DNA of 64,000 bases from DLKC01 sp002478885 (lineage in GTDB: Bacteria > Bacteroidota > Bacteroidia > Chitinophagales > Chitinophagaceae), in the NCBI GenBank assembly GCA_046329585.1, contig JAXLUI010000001.1:2046001-2110000 (forward strand), read 5' to 3'. Shown here piece by piece: positions 54,594-62,979 of the stretch. The notes below the pieces were generated by a model. It saw nothing but the letters and a program-made list of their open reading frames with translations, was not told the origin of the DNA and made no database searches. Within the stretch, counting starts at the first letter, position 1. The number at the start of each line of letters is the position of its first letter. A program made the translations under genes and the position numbers.

Positions 54594-55223
54594 ATGAAAA
54601 AATTCATGCATATATTTTCTGCCATTTTATTTGCAGCAATCACTTTTAGCGCGCAGGCGCAAAATCAGGGTAAGGCCATACTAAGCCTTGGCTACAATTA
54701 CAGCCTTCCCACCGGGGCTTTTAAGAGTGATCTTATCAGTAACGGCTCTGCGCGGGGATTTACAGGCGACCTGATGTTTACTATTAACCATAAATGGTCG
54801 GTAGGGCTGGGTTTTGGGTTCCAGGATTATTATCAAAAATATCCTCGTGCTATTTATCCTACCGGCAATCACGAAGAAACATCGGCAGTGCTGAGTAATT
54901 CCATTCAAGCGTTACCGGTGATTGCAAAGGGAACATTCATGCCGCTTGCTGGTAAGGCTGGTCTTGTTCAACCATATATTACCGCTGGAGCCGGGTTGAG
55001 TTTTGTAAGCTTTCGCCAATACCTCGGCGCCTTTGGAAACGTGAGCAGCAGTGCTTCTTTTGCCGCACAGGGCGGTGCAGGTGTAATAATACCATTTAAA
55101 AAGAACAGCGCTACTGGTATAAACATCGGTGCCGACTACAACTATGTGCGCTATCAGCATTTTGGTTACAGCAATTTGAATAACCTGTCATTCCATGCAG
55201 GCGTACATTTTCCGTTAAAATAG
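54594..55223 (+). CDS. Outer-membrane beta-barrel protein
   Basis: A 209-residue exported protein (signal MKKFMHIFSAILFAAITFSAQA) with alternating amphipathic strands typical of a small eight-strand barrel (KAILSLGYNYSLPTGAF, WSVGLGFGFQDYY, LVQPYITAGAGLSF, GINIGADYNYVRYQH) and a terminal aromatic-ending strand FHAGVHFPLK. It follows the DUF4136 lipoprotein gene by 10 bp. No specific function. Confidence 0.8.
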   Translation: MKKFMHIFSAILFAAITFSAQAQNQGKAILSLGYNYSLPTGAFKSDLISNGSARGFTGDLMFTINHKWSVGLGFGFQDYYQKYPRAIYPTGNHEETSAVLSNSIQALPVIAKGTFMPLAGKAGLVQPYITAGAGLSFVSFRQYLGAFGNVSSSASFAAQGGAGVIIPFKKNSATGINIGADYNYVRYQHFGYSNLNNLSFHAGVHFPLK

Positions 55224-55372
55224 CACAGCTATAGTTGGTTGGGGTGTATAAAAAAAGGGTCCCTTGCGCAAGCCGGGGATTTCTTTTTATATAAGTGATG
55301 GTATAATTTTTCACATATTTTTTAGATACAGTTCGTTGGCTTTTATGTTCTACAATCCGGATGGCCTAAATA

Positions 55373-55398
55373 AAAAACTCCGTAATTAAACGGAGTTA
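55373..55398 (-). terminator. Intrinsic terminator of the thioredoxin - DUF2892 unit
   Basis: AACTCCGT / ACGGAGTT stem (55376-55383, 55390-55397) with a six-base loop and a T-run on the leftward strand, 36 bp after the DUF2892 stop. Confidence 0.75.
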
Positions 55399-55433
55399 AG
55401 GCATTTCATAGGATAATAATTTACACCGGTTAT

Positions 55434-55670
55434 TTACTGGTCGTCACTGCCTGACCCATGTTTGTTGCCGGGTGCAGGTCTTTGGTAACCCGTGCTGCAT
55501 GTGCCTGTAGCACAACAACCCGTGTTCATGATCCCGGTAAACAATATAAATGCGCCGAAAGCGCCGGTAAGCATATCGTGATCGCGTATCGCCAATACAA
55601 GCGCCCACACCCCTATTGCCACTCTGAGAATACGCATAAAATTCCAGCCGGTTGTAAATATTGTTTTCAT
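55434..55670 (-). CDS. DUF2892 (YgaP-type) membrane protein with Cys-rich tail
   Basis: A 78-residue protein with two membrane segments (LRVAIGVWALVLAI; GAFGAFILFTGIM) followed by GCCATGTCSTG, four cysteines in ten residues, and a polar tail. DUF2892 segments often accompany rhodanese or thiol proteins. Its ATG overlaps the thioredoxin stop by four bases (ATGA), so the two are translationally coupled. The Cys cluster could be a thioredoxin substrate or bind metal; this is inference. Confidence 0.78.
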   Translation of the reverse strand: MKTIFTTGWNFMRILRVAIGVWALVLAIRDHDMLTGAFGAFILFTGIMNTGCCATGTCSTGYQRPAPGNKHGSGSDDQ

Positions 55671-56053
55671 GCAGTAAATGCAGGCTGATCCTGTTCAGCT
55701 TTGATTAAATGCTTTCGTATGATTTCTTTCAACGCGCTTTTTGGCAAGGCACCTGCCTGCATCAATGGCTGGCCTTCCATAGGAATGAACAACAAAGAAG
55801 GTATGCTTTGTATGCCAAAAATACCGGCTAGTTCAAACTCTGCTTCTGTATCGACCTTGTAAATAACGAGGTCGCCTTTGTATTCATCAGACAATTCTTC
55901 CAGCATAGGTGCTATCATTTTACAGGGTCCGCACCAGTCTGCATAGAAATCGATAATAGCAGGCGCTTCGCCCTTATAATTCCATTCCGCCTGTGTTTCG
56001 TAGTCGAATACTTTTTCTTTAAAGCCTGATGCGGTGAGATGTATCGTTGCCAT
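55667..56053 (-). CDS. Thioredoxin
   Basis: A 128-residue cytosolic thioredoxin with FYADWCGPCKMIAP (C41, C44) and the cis-proline in IQSIPSLLFIP. There is no signal peptide. The N-terminus carries a short extension and the Glu-rich C-tail EQDQPAFTA. It overlaps the DUF2892 gene by four bases. The trxA symbol would be reasonable but several thioredoxins are usual in these genomes. Confidence 0.92.
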   Translation of the reverse strand: MATIHLTASGFKEKVFDYETQAEWNYKGEAPAIIDFYADWCGPCKMIAPMLEELSDEYKGDLVIYKVDTEAEFELAGIFGIQSIPSLLFIPMEGQPLMQAGALPKSALKEIIRKHLIKAEQDQPAFTA

Positions 56054-56066
56054 ATTTATTTTTCTG

Positions 56067-56074
56067 CAAAGCTA
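56067..56074 (-). promoter_or_regulatory. Candidate -7 box (TAGCTTTG) for thioredoxin
   Basis: The leftward strand reads TAGCTTTGC, a full TAnnTTTG match, 13 bp before the ATG. The -33 element is not clear. Confidence 0.45.
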
Positions 56075-56126
56075 TTAACACGCGAACCTCTTCTGTGTGA
56101 CTAATAACACATAAACATCCGCAGTT

Positions 56127-56219
56127 TACCGGTATTACTTTTTTGAACGTATGCCGCACAGGGTTACAGTTGTACAAGAGTGCGACGCAACGATGTGTAA
56201 TAGTGATCAGGAAGCCGGG
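56127..56219. repeat. Dispersed intergenic repeat, copy 19
   Basis: Reverse A arm at 56172-56191 (perfect consensus GTACAAGAGTGCGACGCAAC), box GCCGGG at 56214, 22 nt further. The left part is worn (ACCGG at 56129, GCCGCACAGGG). It lies between the divergent thioredoxin and WG-repeat genes, upstream of the thioredoxin promoter candidate. Confidence 0.8.
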
Positions 56220-56315
56220 TACATTAGCCCTTATATAAAAAGCCGGTGCAAAATACCCTTTTACACGTAGATAGAATTTGCAGAATGATTTATAACATTG
56301 TACCAAATAAGGTTT

Positions 56316-57455
56316 ATGAATAAACTGGTTTTAACCCTCTGCGCTATAACTGCAATCCTGGTAACAGGTTGCACTGATAAAAAACCGGCAGAAGATAACA
56401 GCGTTCCATTGAACCAACTGCTGGAACACAAAAGAATTTCGCTGTTGGCCGGCTTTACTGATCTTGATTCTTTTTCAACCACAGACCTGGTTGCCCGGGT
56501 AGAAAAAGACGGGCTTTATGGTTATATAGACACGTCGGGGAAAGAAATAGTGCCGATAAAGAATTACAACGTACAGGATTTTCATGAAGGGCTGGGCCTT
56601 GTGGAAGAAACCGAAAACGGGCCAATTTATTTTGTAGACAGAACCGGCAAAAAAGTAATTGATCTTGCGGGATATGAGAATGCATTCTCTTTTCAGCAGG
56701 GTTATGCTTCGGTGGCAAAAAATGGCGCTTACGGACTTATTGATAAAACCGGTAAAGAAGTAATTCCCTGCATTTCGGGTTCTGCAATATTTGCACTTTC
56801 TCCTGGCAATTTTATATTCGATGGAAAAGATGGCAAAACCGTTGTGAATGCACAGGGCCAGCAAACACTGCCTTTTAAAAAATTCGGTGACCTGTATTAC
56901 GATGAAACAAATAACCAATACGCTTTCCAGGATGAAAAAGGCTGGGTTGTTGCGGCGCCTGATGGAAATGTAAAATTCAGGATAGATGCCGACGGGCTAA
57001 TCTTTAGTGGCGGTGCCTATTTCCTGAGTAAAACAACTGACACTACCGGCACCGTTAACGCGGTCATGAACGGCAAAGGAGAGGTCGTAGTCCCTTACGG
57101 AAAGTATTATGCAATTAACTCCGACATGTCAGACGGCCGCATTTGCGTTGGTTCCAAGACAGGCGAAACCCCAAGTGGTGAATCCGGTGTTACCAACATC
57201 AATCAAAAGATTGGGTATGTTGATATAACCGGCAAGGAAATTATTCCGCTGCAGTTTGAAGATGCCATGATGGATTTTAGCGAAGGCCTTGCGGCTGTTT
57301 TGCAAAACGGCAAATTTGGCTATATAGATGCCATCGGTAAAATGGTGATCCCGGCGAAATATGATAAAGCGGCGAACTTTGAAAATGGCTTTGCCAAAGT
57401 AACCGAGCTTGGTTCTGAAATATATATCGATAAAAAAGGAAACGAAGTGCATTAA
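56316..57455 (+). CDS. WG-repeat lipoprotein
   Basis: A 379-residue predicted lipoprotein (MNKLVLTLCAITAILVTGC; start taken at 56316, not the TTG at 56298). The body is built of WG-type repeats with the pattern G-Y-I-D-x-x-G-K-x-V-I/V-P-x-x-Y-x-x-A-x-x-F-x-x-G (LYGYIDTSGKEIVPIKNY, AYGLIDKTGKEVIPC, IGYVDITGKEIIPLQF, FGYIDAIGKMVIPAKY). Such proteins are common in Bacteroidota; their role is not established. A strong terminator follows. Confidence 0.85.
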   Translation: MNKLVLTLCAITAILVTGCTDKKPAEDNSVPLNQLLEHKRISLLAGFTDLDSFSTTDLVARVEKDGLYGYIDTSGKEIVPIKNYNVQDFHEGLGLVEETENGPIYFVDRTGKKVIDLAGYENAFSFQQGYASVAKNGAYGLIDKTGKEVIPCISGSAIFALSPGNFIFDGKDGKTVVNAQGQQTLPFKKFGDLYYDETNNQYAFQDEKGWVVAAPDGNVKFRIDADGLIFSGGAYFLSKTTDTTGTVNAVMNGKGEVVVPYGKYYAINSDMSDGRICVGSKTGETPSGESGVTNINQKIGYVDITGKEIIPLQFEDAMMDFSEGLAAVLQNGKFGYIDAIGKMVIPAKYDKAANFENGFAKVTELGSEIYIDKKGNEVH

Positions 57456-57484
57456 AACAATAACCAATCAAAAATCCCCTTAAG

Positions 57485-57509
57485 GCACTTCGCTGTGAAG
57501 TGCTTTTTT
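57485..57509 (+). terminator. Intrinsic terminator after the WG-repeat gene
   Basis: GCACTTC / GAAGTGC stem (57485-57491, 57497-57503), loop of five, then TTTTTT. Confidence 0.85.
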
Positions 57510-57537
57510 ATTGCCGCAATCTCTGCATTCCGGGCAT

Positions 57538-57785
57538 AGCCGGTTTCTTTGGGTCGGGCTATAGCAAAAAAATTAAGCTGCTGTTGTGCCTGTCGCGGGA
57601 AAAACGATTCGGGATCACAATCTTGTACTGCAGAATACAAGTCAGAAAGACCGGGGAGCTGAAAGCAATTTATCGTTACAGGTATGGCCTCCGGTTTTTC
57701 CGACTTTAATGACTTTTCGACTAATCGCACAAGTCTGCGATGCAATCCTGTGGATAGGGAAACGTTTCGAAAGACGTAAACCGGC
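57538..57785. repeat. Dispersed intergenic repeat, copy 20 (degenerate, large)
   Basis: A degenerate A arm (GGGATCACAATCTTGTACTG, 57611-57630) preceded by AACGATTC as in copy 9; a remnant B-like TACAAGTCAG (57636); a degenerate reverse arm GCACAAGTCTGCGATGCAAT at 57727-57746; boxes GCCGG near 57539 and CCGGC at 57781. It is bracketed by two terminators. No gene is seen in the 385-bp gap. Confidence 0.5.
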
Positions 57786-57792
57786 AACACAA

Positions 57793-57822
57793 AAAAGCCG
57801 TGTTCTTTCGAACACGGCTTTT
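57793..57822 (-). terminator. Intrinsic terminator of the M4 protease gene
   Basis: A 12-bp stem AAAGCCGTGTTC / GAACACGGCTTT (57794-57805, 57810-57821) with a TTTC loop, followed by a T-run on the leftward strand. Confidence 0.85.
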
Positions 57823-57840
57823 AAGGTTGGTAGAGAAGTT

Positions 57841-60513
57841 TTATTTAATAATTACAAATCGCTTCCTGGTTAGAGCCTGGCCATTTTGATCAAGCTGAAG
57901 AATATAAGTTCCCGAGCTTAATTGGTTAAGCTCTGTGAGAGTGTAGTCGTGCGATCCCGCAGACTGGTTGCCAAGTTGAATGGAGCGAACAGTGCGTCCA
58001 TCGGCGTTGATTACCTGTAATGCAGTTTTGCCATTGCCTGTAAGATTGTACGATACCGCTGCATTTGAACCATTTACCGGGTTGGGTGCAATGGAAATGC
58101 TGATTGATTTGCTGATTGCCAGTGCATCCTCTGATGAAGATGTAATCGCTGCAAAACCTGTTCCGCCGGAAATATTCACTGTATAGTCTTCTACTTCACC
58201 ATAAGTATACGAACCGCATGGATTGGTGCGCGAAGTCCCATAATGCATTACTATCCGCATGCGGGTCGCACCATTCTTAGCCGTTGCAGGTACGGTGAAT
58301 GATTTTGAAAGTGCTGCTGTACCGTTACCCGTTGCAACAGTTTCGCCGCTGCCATTTAAAACACCGTCCTGGTTGTAATCAATAAACACAGTCCAATACT
58401 CACGGTAAGACGATCCTGTGAAGCCTGGTGTTAACGTGATACTGTTGACAACGCCGGCTGTAAGATTTGTATTCAAACCGGTAAAGTTGCCATAACCATT
58501 GTTATTGCCACTGGTATTGTTTATGGTTCCTAAAACAACCTTGTTGATATATTCATAAGTTGTTGTGCCGGATGAAGTGCAATAAGTGATGCCGCCGGAG
58601 GAAGTTGTAGTAAATGATGCCGGAGCGCTATAAGCACTCGTGCCGGATGAACAAACTGTTGCAACCTGGAAATTATAAGAGGTGCTTGCAGTAAGGCCAG
58701 TAAGATTATAAGATGCGCCAGTGATTCCGCTTACTGTCGTCCATGTGGCTGAAGCGGCTGTTTTGTACTGCAGGTTATAACTCAATGCACCGGGAGCCGC
58801 AGCCCAGCTAACCGTTGCGGTTGTAGCGGTAACAGCAGATGAGGCAAGACTTGTGGGGGCATTGCAAGTTCCGCCTCCGCCTGCTGCTGTGCCGATGCCC
58901 ACTGCGTACCACGCATTTTGTACGGCTGCGACTTCGGGTGATGCGGCCCCATACAAATCGGTCGCAGCATTAATACAGGCATTCCTCCAATCAGCATACT
59001 GTGAGTTGGAAACAAGATATACTGTTTGAGTGCGGTAAATGATTTGGTCCGCCTCTGAAAGCCCGATACCTGTAACTGAATAACTATTGCCGATATCATT
59101 TGTTCCTGTGCCTCCATTGACCAATAGGTAAAACATAAAGTTGCCCACGCCGCTGTTGGTGTGAACGCCATAGTTGTCGGCGCTGCTGGTAGTCCAGTAA
59201 GTTCCCTTATAAGTATCGGGCTGGCCATAGGCATTTGGGTTAGACATGCTGCGGATTAGCCAATTCATATCGTTGCTCATAAGCCAGTTTACATCCGTTG
59301 GCTTACTCCAGAACTGAACCGATTTACCCATAATATCACTCATGCTCTCATTCATGGCTCCAGGCTCTTTGCTATAAGTCAGGTTGCAGGTTGATTGTGT
59401 TACACCGTGGGTTAATTCATGACCGGTTACATCGATACCGGTTACACCGCCGGGATTTGTAGCGCTATTGCTTCTTTTATTAAAGTTCATGGCAGAGCCA
59501 TCCCAAAAAGCGTTATCGGTATAAGTTGGGTCATTTACATAGCTGTAAAGTGCTGCACCGGCACCATTATAACTGTTTCTGTTGAAGTTGGCGAGATAGA
59601 ACGCATAAGTCTGCGATACACCGTAGTGCGCGTCAAGTGCAGCAATATTGGTTCCTGTTAAAGTCCAGTTTGCAGTTGTGCTGGTATAATCAGTACCTCT
59701 CGAGGCTGTTTCACCGTGCAGTGTTATGATGCCATTGCCTTTGGTATAGTCCCGTAACCTGTAGCTGGTTCCGGTGTAGTCGCTGTGAATGGTTTGAGAA
59801 CCGCTATATGCTGTGGCAGCGGTACCTGTAGCGTCTGTAAAATAAAGTTTGTCATGTTTGCCAAGCAGCTTTCCGGTTGATGCATCAATAAAATAATCTG
59901 CACGGCTTAGTGGCTCTTTTGCATAAACATCCACTTTGTAAGCCAGTTTAAGATCCCTTGGGCTAAGGTTCTCGGTTGGGCTAAACCAAACAAGCTTTGC
60001 TGTTGGCGCATAAGAAGCCTTCACATCTCCCACCTGGTCTTTGATGCGCTGCTCCATGGCAACATCCTGCCACATATAAATTTTTGCTTTTACATTGGCA
60101 ATAGCGGCATCAATTGCCTGTCTGTCAGTAATTTTTGCAAAGGAAGACTGTTCACTGTACTCATCAAAATCAATGATTATCTCACCACTCATGCCAGTCA
60201 TCTTTCCATTTCTAGCATGAATGATGTACATAGAATTTTCTATAGGAATGCCGTTGTAAGTCTGGTAAAACCGGTAGTGCGTAACGCCTTGCTTGTCTGT
60301 CTGCTGATTCAACAACTCCAGTTTACTATTCTTGTTAAGTTCAAGAATACTGGCTGCCTGCATTACACTAAAGCTGCGCTGCTGTTCCTGCGTAAGCGTT
60401 GTGAAATGCTGGCTTACACCGCGTTCCCCGCGGATAATCTGTTTAAGACTGTTTTGTGCGAAGGCTTGTGAGAGCAACACAAGCATCGCAAACGAGAGTA
60501 GACTTTTTTTCAT
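57841..60513 (-). CDS. Secreted M4 (thermolysin-like) metalloprotease with Fn3, GEVED and T9SS signal
   Basis: An 890-residue secreted protease. Signal MKKSLLSFAMLVLLSQAFA; FTP/PepSY propeptide (about 25-220); M4 catalytic domain with zinc site H365-E-L-T-H369 in GHELTHGV and third ligand E389 in GAMNESMSD; fibronectin type III domain (about 555-640); GEVED domain (about 680-775, WTVFIDYNQDGVLNGSGE and YGEVEDYTV); C-terminal type A T9SS sorting domain (IAPNPVNGSNAAVSYNL ... SGTYILQLDQNGQALTRKRF). It should cross the outer membrane through the type IX system and be anchored or released, and likely serves extracellular protein digestion. Confidence 0.95.
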   Translation of the reverse strand: MKKSLLSFAMLVLLSQAFAQNSLKQIIRGERGVSQHFTTLTQEQQRSFSVMQAASILELNKNSKLELLNQQTDKQGVTHYRFYQTYNGIPIENSMYIIHARNGKMTGMSGEIIIDFDEYSEQSSFAKITDRQAIDAAIANVKAKIYMWQDVAMEQRIKDQVGDVKASYAPTAKLVWFSPTENLSPRDLKLAYKVDVYAKEPLSRADYFIDASTGKLLGKHDKLYFTDATGTAATAYSGSQTIHSDYTGTSYRLRDYTKGNGIITLHGETASRGTDYTSTTANWTLTGTNIAALDAHYGVSQTYAFYLANFNRNSYNGAGAALYSYVNDPTYTDNAFWDGSAMNFNKRSNSATNPGGVTGIDVTGHELTHGVTQSTCNLTYSKEPGAMNESMSDIMGKSVQFWSKPTDVNWLMSNDMNWLIRSMSNPNAYGQPDTYKGTYWTTSSADNYGVHTNSGVGNFMFYLLVNGGTGTNDIGNSYSVTGIGLSEADQIIYRTQTVYLVSNSQYADWRNACINAATDLYGAASPEVAAVQNAWYAVGIGTAAGGGGTCNAPTSLASSAVTATTATVSWAAAPGALSYNLQYKTAASATWTTVSGITGASYNLTGLTASTSYNFQVATVCSSGTSAYSAPASFTTTSSGGITYCTSSGTTTYEYINKVVLGTINNTSGNNNGYGNFTGLNTNLTAGVVNSITLTPGFTGSSYREYWTVFIDYNQDGVLNGSGETVATGNGTAALSKSFTVPATAKNGATRMRIVMHYGTSRTNPCGSYTYGEVEDYTVNISGGTGFAAITSSSEDALAISKSISISIAPNPVNGSNAAVSYNLTGNGKTALQVINADGRTVRSIQLGNQSAGSHDYTLTELNQLSSGTYILQLDQNGQALTRKRFVIIK

Positions 60514-60886
60514 GTGCTTAAGTTTTGATACAAAAATTGAAATATTCAGGTAATACTGATTTGATAGTCGAACCTATTGTGCGCTTCTTAAAACATATAT
60601 CCATTGTGTCACAAACCTTTCGCTATTGCAGGGTCGCGGCATAGTGCAGTCTTATGGACTGCCCATTTTCATAAATCAAGGTGGCAGTTGAGGGGACTGC
60701 CTTTTAGCGCTGCGGTTATTGCGCAACAGCTGACCAGGGATACAGCTAAAGTAAGGAGCTCAAAAAACAATTCGGTACAGGTAAACACATATCGGGCTTT
60801 AACTTAAAATTACCAAAGTGCTTTCAATTTCCTGGGGCAGAAACAACCTGGTCGGGCAGATCAAAAGGAAGACTGAACTGGTAAAA

Positions 60887-61012
60887 ATGAGACAGACCTT
60901 TCTGGTGATCATCGAAGCACTTGTTAAAAATAAATCCTGGTCTAAAATTAATTTCCGCTTGCTGTTAGCCTGGACTGTTACTGAGCTTATGAGTTATTGG
61001 TTAAGTGTATGA
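60887..61012 (+). CDS. Possible 41-residue hydrophobic peptide
   Basis: A short rightward ORF (MRQTFLVIIEALVKNKSWSK...) whose TGA overlaps the ATG of the next ORF as ATGA. No family recognised; the coupling pattern is the only support. It may be noise in an AT-rich gap. Confidence 0.2.
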   Translation: MRQTFLVIIEALVKNKSWSKINFRLLLAWTVTELMSYWLSV

Positions 61013-61281
61013 ATGTAGAAAAAAAATCAGGCAAAAGAAAAATATTTTTGCTGCGAGGCCCGTTATTTTATAACTACGGAAACAATCTGTTTAAGCAATG
61101 TACGCAAAGCATAGACAAACCTCATGAAAAGGCCCGGTCGATAAAAATTGTGGTTAGCAAGCCGCTTAAATTGTTAGAAAAAAATAAAATAAAAAAAGAA
61201 TATGGTCGCCTGTCAGTGCTGCATAAAGTTATTGCCTGCCTGGAATTGCTGAACTTTTGCGGTCAGCCGGGTCAAGCTTAA
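61009..61281 (+). CDS. Possible 90-residue basic protein
   Basis: A rightward ORF rich in Lys (MNVEKKSGKRKIFLLRGPL...) ending in EYGRLSVLHKVIACLELLNF. No family recognised, no RBS or promoter evident. It could be a small regulator, a gene remnant or chance. Confidence 0.22.
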   Translation: MNVEKKSGKRKIFLLRGPLFYNYGNNLFKQCTQSIDKPHEKARSIKIVVSKPLKLLEKNKIKKEYGRLSVLHKVIACLELLNFCGQPGQA

Positions 61282-61323
61282 GTTGTAAGAACGAACGCTT
61301 GCCGCTTTAATGCCTGCGTGGGC

Positions 61324-61358
61324 AAAAAAAACCGCGTTCAGGAGATGAACGCGGTTTT
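61324..61358 (-). terminator. Intrinsic terminator of fumC
   Basis: An 11-bp stem AAACCGCGTTC / GAACGCGGTTT (61329-61339, 61347-61357), loop of seven, then a T-run on the leftward strand, 25 bp after the fumC stop. Confidence 0.85.
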
Positions 61359-61382
61359 CCTATTTACCTGTTTTTAAAAGTC

Positions 61383-62789
61383 TCATTGATTGATTATTTC
61401 TCCCACCATACCTGCAGGCACTACCCATTCATCAAACTCTTCGGGTGTAACGTAACCAAGTTTCACAGCCATCTCTTTCAACGTCGTATGTTCTTTATGC
61501 GCTTTCTGTGCAATTTCAGCCGCTTTATAGTAGCCGATCTTTGTATTAAGCGAAGTTACAAGCATCAGCGAATTATCTACATGCTTTTTAATGTTGGCTT
61601 CAATAGGTTCAATACCTACAGCGCATTTATCGTTAAAGCTTACACAGCCCTCTCCAATCAGCCTTGCACTGTGCAGGAAGTTCGCGATCATCACCGGCTT
61701 AAAAACATTCAGTTCAAAATGACCGGTTGCACCGCCGATGTTAATAGCAACGTCGTTACCCAATACCTGCGCAGCAATCATGGTCAAAGCTTCGCACTGC
61801 GTTGGGTTTACCTTGCCCGGCATAATAGATGAGCCCGGCTCATTGTCAGGAATAAACAATTCACCAATACCGCTCCTTGGTCCACTGCTAAGCATACGTA
61901 TATCATTGGCGATTTTCATTAAACTAACCGCAACGGTTTTCAAGGCGCCGTGCGCTTCAACAATAGCATCGTGTGCGGCAAGCGCTTCAAATTTGTTCTC
62001 TGCGGTAACGAAAGGAAGACCTGTTAATTCCGCAATATTCTTTGCAACAAGTGCTGAATAGCCTTTTGGTGTGTTAATACCTGTGCCGACAGCCGTTCCT
62101 CCCAATGCAAGTTCGCTTAAGTGCGATAAGGTATTTTTGATCGCTTTCAGACCATGCGTCAACTGTGCAACATAACCACTGAACTCTTGCCCCACTGTAA
62201 GCGGTGTTGCATCCATAAAATGGGTGCGGCCGATCTTTACCACATGCATAAACGCCTTACTTTTTTCAGCGAGGGTATCACGCAGTTTTTCAATGCCGGG
62301 AATAGTTGTTTCCACCAACACTTTATAGGCAGCGATATGCATAGCCGTAGGAAAAGTGTCGTTCGATGATTGTGATTTGTTCACATCATCGTTAGGATGC
62401 AGGAATTTATCTTTATCGGTAAGTGCGCCGCCTTTGATCACGTGTGCACGGTAAGCCACCACTTCATTTACATTCATATTGCTTTGTGTGCCGCTTCCTG
62501 TTTGCCAGATCACTAACGGAAACTGGTCGTCGAGCTTATTGGCAAGAATCTCATCGCAAACCTGCGCAATTGCAGCAAGCTTTTCAACAGGCAGCACACC
62601 CAATTCGTGGTTGGTTATTGCGGCCGCTTTTTTCAGGTAAGCAAACGCCTGTATGATCGGCTTCGGCATCTTATTAATGTCCTGTGCAATCTTAAAATTC
62701 TCAATGCTGCGTTGCGTTTGCGCGCCCCAGTACACATTGGCGGGAACCTTCACTTCGCCCATGGTATCTTTTTCTATACGGTATTCCAT
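61383..62789 (-). CDS. fumC: Class II fumarate hydratase
   Basis: FumC interconverts fumarate and L-malate in the TCA cycle without an iron-sulfur cluster. The 468-residue protein has the family signature GSSIMPGKVNPTQCE, the substrate-site motifs GSGTQSNMNVNEV and SSNDTFPTAMHIA, and KIGRTHFMDATPLTVGQEF with the conserved TH. The length is standard. It is a single gene with its own promoter-like box and terminator. Confidence 0.96.
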   Translation of the reverse strand: MEYRIEKDTMGEVKVPANVYWGAQTQRSIENFKIAQDINKMPKPIIQAFAYLKKAAAITNHELGVLPVEKLAAIAQVCDEILANKLDDQFPLVIWQTGSGTQSNMNVNEVVAYRAHVIKGGALTDKDKFLHPNDDVNKSQSSNDTFPTAMHIAAYKVLVETTIPGIEKLRDTLAEKSKAFMHVVKIGRTHFMDATPLTVGQEFSGYVAQLTHGLKAIKNTLSHLSELALGGTAVGTGINTPKGYSALVAKNIAELTGLPFVTAENKFEALAAHDAIVEAHGALKTVAVSLMKIANDIRMLSSGPRSGIGELFIPDNEPGSSIMPGKVNPTQCEALTMIAAQVLGNDVAINIGGATGHFELNVFKPVMIANFLHSARLIGEGCVSFNDKCAVGIEPIEANIKKHVDNSLMLVTSLNTKIGYYKAAEIAQKAHKEHTTLKEMAVKLGYVTPEEFDEWVVPAGMVGEIINQ

Positions 62790-62810
62790 TATGGCTTATT
62801 TTTAGTTGCG

Positions 62811-62818
62811 CAAAGGTA
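62811..62818 (-). promoter_or_regulatory. Candidate -7 box (TACCTTTG) for fumC
   Basis: The leftward strand reads CCTACCTTTGCGC, a perfect TAnnTTTG and the same TACCTTTGCG core as before atpG, 21 bp before the fumC ATG. Confidence 0.5.
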
Positions 62819-62854
62819 GGGCTCAAAGAGATTTGTGTTTGATGATTTTTATAT

Positions 62855-62940
62855 GCCCGGCTTTGGCGCTTTTGGCATCGCCGGTTGCGTCGCACACTTG
62901 TACATTTTGAAGAGACTGCAACAATACGAGCATGCAACAA
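62855..62940. repeat. Dispersed intergenic repeat, copy 21
   Basis: Box GCCCGGCT at 62855-62862, TTTTGGCATCGCCG, then arm A at 62884-62903 (GTTGCGTCGCACACTTGTAC). The partner arm is worn (GAAGAGACTGCAACAATACG, about 62910). It lies between divergent fumC and the ADP-ribosylglycohydrolase gene. Confidence 0.8.
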
Positions 62941-62979
62941 ATATTGACGACTGGCGGTTCACGATAAAACTTTCTATAC

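Larger units (their letters stand above)
60514..61382. other. 869-bp AT-rich region between the protease and fumarase
   Basis: The longest gap in the window. It should contain the promoter of the leftward protease gene, two small overlapping rightward ORFs (60887-61012, 61009-61281), the fumarase terminator, and near 60603 a faint ATTGTGTCAC that may be a worn arm of the dispersed repeat. I see no RNA gene or transposase remnant. Confidence 0.5.

Noticed and set aside
60590..60650. Additional repeat copy near ATTGTGTCAC / GGTCGCGGCATAGTG
   Set aside because: Only about ten bases match arm B and no outer box lies at the fixed distance; too weak to list as a copy.
1449..62940. CRISPR array interpretation of the repeated 20-mers
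   Set aside because: Copies are single, thousands of bases apart, in both orientations, with no regular spacers and no cas genes.
1449..62940. Insertion sequence carrying a transposase
   Set aside because: No copy encloses an ORF with a transposase motif; inner spacers are roughly 0-150 bp.
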